A stretch of DNA of 16,424 nucleotides from Pontiellaceae bacterium. Lineage in GTDB: Bacteria; Verrucomicrobiota; Kiritimatiellia; Kiritimatiellales; Pontiellaceae. The number at the start of each line of letters is the position of its first letter. Position 1 is the stretch's first letter. A program made the position numbers and the translations under genes. The notes under the pieces were generated by a model. It did no database searches. It saw only the letters and a list, made by a program, of their open reading frames with translations, and was not told the DNA's origin. Shown piece by piece: positions 7,979 to 14,567 of this stretch. The stretch covers positions 1 through 16,424 of the forward strand of contig JAFGWS010000129.1 of assembly GCA_016937035.1 (NCBI GenBank), read 5' to 3'.

Positions 7979-8244
7979 GGGGTTCCTCTAATAAATGCAA
8001 CCGGCTCGGCAGTGATTTGCTCGGCTGAAACTTAATAAACGGCCAACGCAACTCGCCGAGATTTAACAAAATACACTATGCTGATGGATAGGGTTTCCCG
8101 CAAGCCAAACCCGGGGAAGATATTTCCAGAAACAGGAGAGTGATAATTGAAGAAATATAGCATTTTCCAAGAGAGGTGTATCGACTAGCATACGGACTTT
8201 TATTGATCAATAATGGAGAACGAAACCCCTTCATAAGGAGACTA
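7979..8244. promoter_or_regulatory. Divergent intergenic region between the hsdM remnant and the esterase gene
   Basis: These 266 bases should hold promoters for both directions. A perfect 14-bp palindrome TTATTGATCAATAA lies at 8200-8213, about 31 bases before the esterase start, and shares the TTGATCAA core with the palindrome upstream of speA. A GCTCGGC word is repeated 15 bases apart at about 8004-8025. No small gene is convincing here, and -35/-10 boxes were not assigned. Confidence 0.4.
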
Positions 8245-9177
8245 ATGATGAACAAAACCCCCTCTTTTGGAAAACGTGCAGGCCTGCTCCGCCTGAGCTT
8301 GCTGCTGCTGGCCGCATTGCCGCAGATCGCCGGCGCTCAGGAAACAATGTTTCTCTACGCCGATACGATTCCGAACGCCAAGATTCAAGAGGCTCCGGAA
8401 AATGATGGCGCGCTTACCGACGGAATGGCCCGCAGCGTAATCCGCCCCTCCATGGAAATCTATCTTCCCGAAAAGGAAAATGCGACGGGCGCGGCGGTTG
8501 TCATCTGTCCTGGAGGCGGATACAGCGTGATTGTTTTCGAGGGCGAGGGCGTATCGACCGCCAAAGAATTCGCTAAGCGCGGCATCGCGGCCTTTGTCCT
8601 GAAATACCGTCTTCCGAGCGATACAATCATGGACGACAAAACCATCGGCCCGCTGCAGGATGTACAGCAGGCGATCAAGCTGGTGCGTGAAAACGCTGAG
8701 CAATGGGGAATCGACCCAAACAAAATCGGCATTATGGGTTTCTCCGCCGGCGGACATCTGGCCGCGACCGCCGCCACACATTACAAGAAAGCGCTTATTC
8801 CGAACGAAGAAAAGACCCGTCTGCGCCCCGACTTCCAGATCCTGGTTTATCCCGTCGTCACCATGCAGAATGAGCTGACACATAAGGGTTCACAGCAGGC
8901 GCTGTTGGGCAACAATCCGTCAAAAGAAACGCTCGACCTTTTTTCCAATGAGCTGCAGGTGGACGACAACACCCCGCCCGCTTATCTCACGCATGCGACC
9001 GACGACACCACGGTAGACGTCGATAACACCATCAACTATTTTGAAAAATTGCGCAAAAATAAGGTTCCTGTCGAAATGCACATTTATCAGCAAGGCAACC
9101 ACGGTTTTGTATTTGGTCGTCCCGGCTGGATGGAACCGCTCTTCGATTGGATGAAACAATCCAAATGGATCGACTGA
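8245..9177 (+). CDS. Secreted alpha/beta-hydrolase esterase (acetyl-xylan-esterase-like)
   Basis: A 310-residue serine esterase. The start is the ATG at 8245 (or its neighbour at 8248), because ATAAGGAG ends four bases before the first and seven before the second; the frame extends upstream to 8176 but without a better ribosome site. A signal peptide is clear: basic FGKRAGLLR, a leucine-rich core, and probable cleavage after IAGA (about residue 31). CPGGGYSVI (88-96) forms the oxyanion region, GFSAGGHLA (165-173) holds the nucleophile Ser167, THATDDTTVDV (249-259) the Asp, and GNHGF (284-288) the His286. This pattern is typical of esterases that remove acetyl groups from xylan or related polysaccharides outside the cytoplasm; the exact substrate is inferred. 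No linked polysaccharide genes are present, and it converges on the next gene with 42 bases between stops. Confidence 0.9.
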   Translation: MMNKTPSFGKRAGLLRLSLLLLAALPQIAGAQETMFLYADTIPNAKIQEAPENDGALTDGMARSVIRPSMEIYLPEKENATGAAVVICPGGGYSVIVFEGEGVSTAKEFAKRGIAAFVLKYRLPSDTIMDDKTIGPLQDVQQAIKLVRENAEQWGIDPNKIGIMGFSAGGHLAATAATHYKKALIPNEEKTRLRPDFQILVYPVVTMQNELTHKGSQQALLGNNPSKETLDLFSNELQVDDNTPPAYLTHATDDTTVDVDNTINYFEKLRKNKVPVEMHIYQQGNHGFVFGRPGWMEPLFDWMKQSKWID

Positions 9178-9219
9178 TGCGGCAGGTCGATCTGAATGCT
9201 GAAACCGTTCCGATGCCCC

Positions 9220-10170
9220 CTATTCAAACAGATTGCGCTGATAGTCCATCCACTCGTCATACCGCGACTCAATAGCGGCGAGATCTTTTTCGTTATCGGC
9301 ATCGAGCACCGCGCCGCCGAAGTGGGTGTACACCACCTGAACGCGCGCACCCAGTGCGTTGCCGATCCCTTCGGCTAAGCGATTAAAGCAGACCAGCGAA
9401 CGGAGGCGGCCGGAGAGCTTGGGATGTCCACGGCGGTCGTAATAGAGCGAGAGCTGCAGGAGAATAAACACCCGCAGCCCTTTCGTGAGCCGCCAACCGT
9501 TACAAAGCAAGGAAAAGAACATTCGGAGGATGTTGGCGGTTCGCGTCTGATAGCGCCACTCATACATTTTTTCAATGTAATCGAGATGCGAAAAGGTCAA
9601 CGGCTTTCCGATGTGCAGATTATTGTGGCGCAGCAAATCCTCGCGCACATGGAAATAGACCATCCGGATGCCGGGCAAACCCTCGGAAGGATAATAATTA
9701 GAGAGCACCCGCTCCGAAGAAACACCGATGGAATAGTCATACTCGTGCATATTGCTGCGGCGGATAAATTCATCCACTTCATTCGCAACGAGCAGAGGAA
9801 TATCGCACGGGGCGACCAACACCGGCACCTGCTCATACGCAGTGCCCTTCAAATCCCAGAATTCAACCTCTTCCTCTAAACCCAGCGTCGACACATATCC
9901 GGCTTTAAAATTTTCGATCATATTGTCGCGCTGCTCAATCACACGAACCCGGCCCACATCAAACTCCTCCAACGCACGAAGAAGTCGATCTTTCGGGCCG
10001 ACCACCACAATATCCCCCACCAGCTCCGCCTCCCGAAGCGCAGTGAGCACATGCATAAAAAGCGGCTTCCCGCGCAGCATCAGAAACGCTTTGTTATCAT
10101 CCTTCACCTGTACACTCGCCCGGCGATCGCCCGCGAGAACCATCGCATTAACCTTCGAAGATGTTTTCAT
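9220..10170 (-). CDS. MobA-like nucleotidyltransferase (NTP_transf_3 type)
   Basis: A 316-residue cytoplasmic protein with an N-terminal GT-A nucleotidyltransferase domain. VNAMVLAGDRRAS (8-19) occupies the nucleotide-binding loop, Lys27 lies in DDNKAFL, GKPLFMHVL (34-42) follows, and VLVAPCDIPLL (117-127) carries the metal-binding Asp123. The loop reads LAGDRR instead of the usual LAGG-S-RMG, so it is not a standard MobA. The C-terminal 130 or so residues, with a basic stretch RTANILRMFFSLLCNGWRLT, have no domain I recognise; this extension is far longer than in MobA (about 200 residues). The product could be a nucleotide sugar or another NDP-linked compound. The ATG at 10170 is preferred over the adjacent GTG at 10173 because GGGAG lies seven bases before it. 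It is 89 bases downstream of the amidase gene on the same strand, so co-transcription is possible. Confidence 0.8.
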   Translation of the reverse strand: MKTSSKVNAMVLAGDRRASVQVKDDNKAFLMLRGKPLFMHVLTALREAELVGDIVVVGPKDRLLRALEEFDVGRVRVIEQRDNMIENFKAGYVSTLGLEEEVEFWDLKGTAYEQVPVLVAPCDIPLLVANEVDEFIRRSNMHEYDYSIGVSSERVLSNYYPSEGLPGIRMVYFHVREDLLRHNNLHIGKPLTFSHLDYIEKMYEWRYQTRTANILRMFFSLLCNGWRLTKGLRVFILLQLSLYYDRRGHPKLSGRLRSLVCFNRLAEGIGNALGARVQVVYTHFGGAVLDADNEKDLAAIESRYDEWMDYQRNLFE

Positions 10171-10259
10171 CACGGATCTCCCTAAAACTTCTGTAAGCGG
10201 GAGTTTTCAGGCCAAGCGGCAACCCCGCGCGGAAAATGCTCCACATTTTTCGGATGAAA

Positions 10260-11231
10260 CTATTTTGCTTTCTTGACCAACGTCGAATAGCCGAGCACGG
10301 CATTGCCGATCCCGACAGCAAGCTTATGCCGATAAGCCGCGCTGTTCAAAAGCTCTTCTTCTGCGGGATTGCTCAAAAAGCCGCACTCGACCAGGGCGGC
10401 TGGACAGGGTGCGTTTCTGATTACAGAATAACGGGCATGCTTCAACCCGCGGTCATTTTGCTCTGCAGCCTTAATCAGATTATTCTGCAGCAGATACCCA
10501 AACAGCGAGTTGGAAGCATCAAACCTATTATTCAGATAAGCCGCTTTATCGGTCTCCTCTCCGCTGGTATTTCGGGCACCTTCCACCGTCGTCACAAAGG
10601 TTTCTATTCCGCTGACAGACGCGGCGGCCGCATTTACGTGAATACTGACAAAGAGATCAGCCTTTACCCGAGCAGCAAACGCTGTGCGCTCGGAAAGTTC
10701 CGGATAGGTGTCACCCGTGCGGGTCAGATAAACCTTAAAACCACGTGATTCAAGCAGCTTCTGGGTGCGTTTTGCGATATCAAGCACCACGGTCTTTTCC
10801 TGAATCTTACTCGGCCCACTGGTTCCCGGATCTTTTCCGCCGTGTCCAGGGTCGAGAACAATAATCCGCGGCATTTCTCTTTTCAGATAACCCGCAGAGC
10901 GCAAAATGGGATCAATGTTTTTATTAAAATCCGCAGCCGAAATTTTGCAACCTGCACCGCTTCCCTCTGTTGAAAAATTCAGCCAAACCTTAACGCCGTT
11001 AATCCAAACCGTCCGCCCGCGCTCTTCAACATCAAGTGTATTATACTGGTTCTGCAGGCGGATTTTCCGCTCAGCAATCCGGTTGATCTGCATACTGTAA
11101 AGACGGGCGAGATAGCCCAGCTCAACCGGTCCGGTCGCGGGTTCAATTACAGTTTCTACGGCTCGCGAGCAGCAACCTGCCAAGAGAACAACGGAAGTGC
11201 TTAGGAATGATTTTCTAGTGATCTCGTACAT
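10260..11231 (-). CDS. N-acetylmuramoyl-L-alanine amidase, lipoprotein (Amidase_3)
   Basis: A 323-residue zinc amidase that should cut the amide bond between MurNAc and the stem peptide. The N-terminus has a lipoprotein signal with lipobox LAGC (lipidated Cys20), so it is probably anchored in a periplasmic membrane leaflet. Residues about 74-112 (VWINGVKVWLNFSTEG, then KISAADFNKNIDPILR) resemble the small stalk domain that precedes some amidases. The catalytic domain starts near 122: IIVLDPGHGGKDPG with His130, Glu145 in QEKTVVLDIAKR, SIHVNA with His198 and VECGFLSNP with Glu282, all four expected residues. GLKHARYSVIRN (262-273) is also family-typical. CGAGG lies about five bases before the ATG. 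It resembles AmiC/CwlD-type enzymes without AMIN or SPOR domains. Confidence 0.93.
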   Translation of the reverse strand: MYEITRKSFLSTSVVLLAGCCSRAVETVIEPATGPVELGYLARLYSMQINRIAERKIRLQNQYNTLDVEERGRTVWINGVKVWLNFSTEGSGAGCKISAADFNKNIDPILRSAGYLKREMPRIIVLDPGHGGKDPGTSGPSKIQEKTVVLDIAKRTQKLLESRGFKVYLTRTGDTYPELSERTAFAARVKADLFVSIHVNAAAASVSGIETFVTTVEGARNTSGEETDKAAYLNNRFDASNSLFGYLLQNNLIKAAEQNDRGLKHARYSVIRNAPCPAALVECGFLSNPAEEELLNSAAYRHKLAVGIGNAVLGYSTLVKKAK

Positions 11232-11485
11232 AAAACCTCGATTGGGAAAGATATACTAACCCTAACGATGTTTGAAAAGACCCGATTTAAATCATTTGCA
11301 AAAAACCCTCACAATCCCCTCTCCGCATCTCCCTATTCGGGGCTCGCCGCCACGAATGAATGGAAAAACGTTGACGTGGACGCGCCCACAGGCATGCGGT
11401 TCCATCACAAGGCAGAGCACCAAGCCGGCCCGATCGGTGGTCAACTCGACTTTTATCCCCACCGATCCGGCGGAGAATCCAAATC
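11232..11485. other. Gene-free stretch, nothing recognised
   Basis: These 254 bases lie upstream of the amidase start and downstream of the 156-residue conserved protein. Several open frames cross them in both directions, none with a ribosome site or a recognisable family. The amidase promoter should be near 11240-11290 but no clear boxes were assigned. Residues of a decayed gene are possible. Confidence 0.4.
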
Positions 11486-11956
11486 TCAATTCATCTTTCC
11501 CAGAATTACGACATAATTCTTACCGTACTTTTTTGCGCATTTTGGACACGTCGTATACCACATGTACAATTTTTCGATGCTCTTGTTCTTGCTTTTTACG
11601 ATGGCCTTGAAGTCCTCACACCATTTCCCGGTATCTTTGAACGACCCTTCATAGACTTTGCTGAAAAACTCACCGGTTAAGGTCGTGTTCTCTTCTCCGG
11701 GAATTTCTTCGTCTACGGCGAGATAAAGATCCATGTTCCACTTTGACGTGTGGTCCGACAAACAAAGACAATCGAGAATTTTGCTTCCATTTTTCCTCAC
11801 TTTTTCATCCAACCTCTTTATAACACTGCCAAAATTCATCGGCATGTAGAATAAGGTAAAGACCTTGTCCTTAATGAATTTTTTATTCGTCCACTCAATA
11901 GTCACTCCATCCCATGGGATTGGATCAAATTCAGGACAACATGTTTCTTCGTTCAT
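11486..11956 (-). CDS. Conserved small protein of unknown function, C-terminal CxxC
   Basis: A 156-residue soluble protein with a strong ribosome site (GGGAGAGG a few bases before the ATG). It begins MNEETCCPEFDPIPWDG and contains VFTLFYMPMNFGSVIKRLDEK (about 32-52), CLSDHTSKWNMDLYLAVDEEIPG (about 65-87), a helical stretch, and ends MWYTTCPKCAKKYGKNYVVI with a CxxC pair that could bind metal. I recall close relatives in diverse bacteria, sometimes labelled only hydrolase; no catalytic motif is evident to support that label. The layout (beta-rich, LYLAVDEEIPG followed by Y-G-F) could fit a GyrI-like small-molecule-binding fold, but this is a guess. The gene is visibly richer in A and T than its neighbours and sits alone between two non-coding stretches, which fits horizontal acquisition. 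Confidence 0.85.
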   Translation of the reverse strand: MNEETCCPEFDPIPWDGVTIEWTNKKFIKDKVFTLFYMPMNFGSVIKRLDEKVRKNGSKILDCLCLSDHTSKWNMDLYLAVDEEIPGEENTTLTGEFFSKVYEGSFKDTGKWCEDFKAIVKSKNKSIEKLYMWYTTCPKCAKKYGKNYVVILGKMN

Positions 11957-12291
11957 ATACCTCTCCCTTTAGTATTTTAATTTCCTTCGCCTCCGCACAG
12001 GTCCAGTCCGCCGGAGAACCCCCTTTACCCGATGGTGTTGCATTGAAGCGCAGGACGGGAAAAATAGCCAGTCCTATTTATTGGAACAGCCTTATGTCTT
12101 TACATTTTTTGAAAGATATTATCTGAAAATGATGGAAAAGGCACTTCAAATACCCAGAAACAGCCCAAAGCCCCTTTTCGCGCTGGCTTCAATCCTGCGA
12201 AGGTTTTATGTTCAGCTGCAGTTGGGTGACGATCTCTTTCTCGAACTCCATTGGCGAAGTATAATTTACCGATCGCCCGACATACACTTTT
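11957..12291. other. Gene-poor stretch before the radical SAM fusion gene
   Basis: These 335 bases lie between divergent genes. The left end carries the start region of the 156-residue protein. Short open frames exist but lack ribosome sites and recognisable domains. The right part holds a possible IS3-type transposase tail on the minus strand (12189-12278, listed separately). No Shine-Dalgarno sequence precedes the ATG at 12292, so the native upstream region of the fusion gene may have been replaced. Confidence 0.45.
12189..12278 (-). pseudogene. Possible remnant of an IS3-family transposase C-terminus
   Basis: Read on the minus strand this encodes 29 residues and a TGA stop. The core NYTSPMEFEKEI resembles the LGY-SP-EFE segment close to the end of IS3-family OrfB integrases, followed by a short polar tail. 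The upstream catalytic DDE part is absent and no terminal inverted repeats were found. The match is short and from memory, so it is tentative. Confidence 0.3.
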
Positions 12292-14352
12292 ATGAACAAT
12301 CCCTATTTCCAATACAAAGATTACATGATTAAACGCCACGGTCAGGCGCTGTTCCGCGTGCCGATTGATTTTGGGCTGGGCTGTCCGAATCGCGAGGCCG
12401 ACGGATCGGGCGGCTGCACGTTCTGCAACGCACGCGGGGCAGCGGCCGTCCAGACGCTGGGCGCGGAAACGGTACAGGAGCAGGTCCGCGCAGCCATTCA
12501 GTTTTCGCGCGAGCGCTATGGCGCCAAAAAATTTATGGCCTATATTCAGGCCTTCTCCGCCACGTTCGGCCCTGAACAACAACCGCTCTATCGCGAACTG
12601 TTCACCCTGTTTGATTTTTCCGCTATCAGCATCGGAACTCGCCCCGACTGCCTGACGCCACAGGCATATCACTTTCTCACCCAGCTCAACGAACGCATCG
12701 AAACCTGGGTGGAGCTGGGCGTACAGACCTGCAACGACCGCACGCTCCAGCGCATTAACCGCGGGCACGACTGGGCCTCAAGCGAACAGGCTATTCAGCG
12801 CCTTCATGAACGCGGCATCAAAGTCGCTGTACACGTTATCCTTGGCCTCCCCGGAGAAACAGCTAAAGATTTTCAAGCCACCGCTGACACACTGGCTGCG
12901 CTGCCGATCGACGCCGTCAAAATCCATAATCTGCACATAGAAAAAGGCACCGCCCTCGCGAAGGAGTTTAATGTGGGGCGGGCATCCTGCCTGACCTCGC
13001 CCAAAGAGACAGACCGGCAGGATGCCTGTCCTACGTTCGATGCCCCGCTTTTTATGGAGCACGACTATGCCGAGCATCTCATGGACTTTATCCGCCGCAT
13101 GCCGCCGAATATTCCCATCATGCGGCTCACCACCGATACGCTCGACGACGAGCTCATCGCTCCCAAGTGGCACATGGCAAAAGGTCAGTTTAAAGACTAT
13201 GTCATCCAGCAGATGACCTGCCGCGAATGGCACCAAGGCGATCTCTATAAGAAACTTGAAACCGGAAACGGGAAACTTGAAACCGGAAACTTGAAACCGG
13301 AAACCAGAAACTTGAAACCGGAAACGGGACGTTTGAAAACTGTCGAAACAGAGGACGGCTCAACCACCTTCTGGAACGAGGACTACAAAGAGCATTATCA
13401 CACCCCCGCCGGCGCGCGCCTTGAGGCCGAAGAAAAATATATCGTCCCGGGCAAACTGAGCGAGCGCTTGGAACGCGGCGACGTGCGCCTATTGGATGTC
13501 TGCTTCGGGCTGGGCTACAACAGCCTGGCTGCACTGAATCTCGCGGCTGGAAAATCTAAATTGGAAATCACCGCACTGGAAATGGATCGCCGCGTGGTCG
13601 GTGCCGCCGCACAAAGCATCCAGCCCTCAGCATCCGACACCTTCGACTGGCGCAAAACACTCACAGACCTTTATCTGCATGAAAAATCGATAATCAGCCC
13701 GAAGCGCAACGCAGATCATTTCCAGCATGGAAATAGCGACGCAGAAGCACTTCATCAGCACTCGGCCCGAAGCGCAGCGCAGATAATTTCCCGACAGGGA
13801 AATAGCGACGGAAGAGCGGTTCATCCACAATCGAAAATCAACCCGAAGCACAGCGCAGATAATTTCCAACATGGAAATAGCGACGCAGGAGCGGTTAATC
13901 GGCAATCGGCAATTATTCACTGGGGCGACGCGCGTTACACCTCCACAAAACTTGAGGCCAATGCGTACGACCTCGTCTTCCTCGATGCCTTTTCTACCCA
14001 GCGCAACAGCGAGCTGTGGACCGTCGACTTTTTCAAAAAGCTCCGACGACTCATGAAGCCCGACGCGCTTCTGCTGACTTATTGCGCCGCCATTCCCGTC
14101 CGCTCCGGACTTATCGAGGCCGGCTTTTTCGTCGGCGAAACCGAACCCGTCGGTCGACAGCGCGGCGGCACCCTGGCCGCCATGCGCTCGCAGGACATTG
14201 AGATTCCCCTGCCCGACCACGAACTGAACATGATCAAAGAAACCACCCGCGGACTGCCCTACCGCGATCCGTACGGCATCTGGACCAACAAAGAAATCCT
14301 GCGCGACCGACAGGAACGAATTCTCGCAGCGAAGGCGCAACAGAACAGCTAA
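12292..14352 (+). CDS. Fusion of TIGR01212 radical SAM enzyme (YtqA/MnmL-YhcC type) and MnmC2-type (DUF752) methyltransferase
   Basis: A 686-residue fusion. Residues 1 to about 320 are a radical SAM enzyme of the YhcC/YtqA group: FRVPIDFGLGCPN with the cluster cysteines Cys31, Cys42 and Cys45 (GGCTFCN), AYIQAFSATF (83-92), IGTRPDCL (114-121), ELGVQTCND (141-149), INRGHDWA (155-162), VILGLPGE (182-189) and HNLHIEKGT (212-220). Residues about 351-686 are the DUF752 methyltransferase found in MnmC: EDGSTTFWNEDYKEHYHTPAGA (354-375), the SAM motif LLDVCFGLGYNSLAALN (400-416), ALEMD, GDARYT (545-550), VFLDAFSTQRNSELWT (562-577) and GRQRGGTLAA (621-630). YtqA (MnmL) and a methylase complete mnm5U at the tRNA wobble base in Gram-positives, so the fusion probably turns cmnm5(s2)U into mnm5(s2)U; this is inference. 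Three blocks of repeat DNA are read in frame (about 228-248, 321-350, 466-541). No ribosome site precedes the ATG. Confidence 0.88.
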   Translation: MNNPYFQYKDYMIKRHGQALFRVPIDFGLGCPNREADGSGGCTFCNARGAAAVQTLGAETVQEQVRAAIQFSRERYGAKKFMAYIQAFSATFGPEQQPLYRELFTLFDFSAISIGTRPDCLTPQAYHFLTQLNERIETWVELGVQTCNDRTLQRINRGHDWASSEQAIQRLHERGIKVAVHVILGLPGETAKDFQATADTLAALPIDAVKIHNLHIEKGTALAKEFNVGRASCLTSPKETDRQDACPTFDAPLFMEHDYAEHLMDFIRRMPPNIPIMRLTTDTLDDELIAPKWHMAKGQFKDYVIQQMTCREWHQGDLYKKLETGNGKLETGNLKPETRNLKPETGRLKTVETEDGSTTFWNEDYKEHYHTPAGARLEAEEKYIVPGKLSERLERGDVRLLDVCFGLGYNSLAALNLAAGKSKLEITALEMDRRVVGAAAQSIQPSASDTFDWRKTLTDLYLHEKSIISPKRNADHFQHGNSDAEALHQHSARSAAQIISRQGNSDGRAVHPQSKINPKHSADNFQHGNSDAGAVNRQSAIIHWGDARYTSTKLEANAYDLVFLDAFSTQRNSELWTVDFFKKLRRLMKPDALLLTYCAAIPVRSGLIEAGFFVGETEPVGRQRGGTLAAMRSQDIEIPLPDHELNMIKETTRGLPYRDPYGIWTNKEILRDRQERILAAKAQQNS
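12973..13034. repeat. Palindromic repeat element inserted in frame in the radical SAM domain
   Basis: Two 21-base arms (12973-12993 and 13014-13034) are inverted complements at 17 of 21 positions, sharing the core GGCATCCTGCC, around a 20-base spacer. The element adds residues 228-248 (VGRASCLTS to DRQDACPT). Removing them leaves AKEFN joined to FDAPLFMEHDYAEHL, which is colinear with E. coli YhcC (AKAWEAGRLNGIELEDY) to within one residue. The RQDACPT ending is one I associate with dispersed repeats of Kiritimatiellota and Verrucomicrobia genomes. Confidence 0.8.
13251..13340. repeat. Direct repeats of a 19-bp unit forming the interdomain linker
   Basis: Four exact copies of GAAACTTGAAACCGGAAAC start at 13251, 13272, 13286 and 13307; copies two and three overlap by five bases. 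A degenerate half-unit follows to about 13340. The block encodes the low-complexity, highly charged linker KLETGN-GKLETGN-LKPETRN-LKPETG (about 321-346) between the radical SAM and methyltransferase domains. Confidence 0.9.
13687..13912. repeat. Three tandem hairpin repeats inside the methyltransferase domain
   Basis: Three copies begin with CCCGAAGC at 13698, 13766 and 13842, each followed by GC-rich bases, an ATTTCC...GGAAAT hairpin and TAGCGACG. The first and third hairpins have six-base stems and five-base loops; the second has a seven-base stem (ATTTCCC/GGGAAAT) and a four-base loop, a compensated change. Copy two is read in a different frame upstream of its hairpin from copies one and three. 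The block ends in AATCGGCAATCGGCAAT, the word of the 4006-4068 array. It encodes about residues 466-541 with the recurring GNSD. Confidence 0.85.
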
Positions 14353-14567
14353 CCGGAATTGCTCGTCGACTCGCAGAGAGGCTTGGCCTCCTTGTCCAGA
14401 TCGATGCCAATATCTATATAGCTTTTTCGTTGTATATCTTGCTAATTGGGAATTTATATTCAAAAAGCGTCTGTGATACAGATGCTGTTCGGGTTCAAGG
14501 AGGCAGTCTCGCGTCTGATTTAAAAGAAAGAGCCAAGTTTCCGATATAGCCTTCATGGAGAAAAGGA
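14353..14567. promoter_or_regulatory. Intergenic region upstream of the secreted-protein gene
   Basis: These 215 bases contain a short hairpin GAGGC-TTG-GCCTC (14378-14390) without a following T run, so not a convincing terminator. A weak sigma-70-like pair, TTGTAT (14430-14435) and TTTATA (14453-14458) with 17 bases between, could drive the next gene. Nothing else was recognised. Confidence 0.3.

Noticed and set aside
14378..14390. GAGGC-TTG-GCCTC hairpin after the fusion gene as a terminator
   Set aside because: The stem has only five pairs and no T run follows.
13627..14556. 309-residue minus-strand frame across the methyltransferase domain
   Set aside because: Reverse reading of the repeats and the methyltransferase gene; no known domain, and the recurring words are translated repeats.
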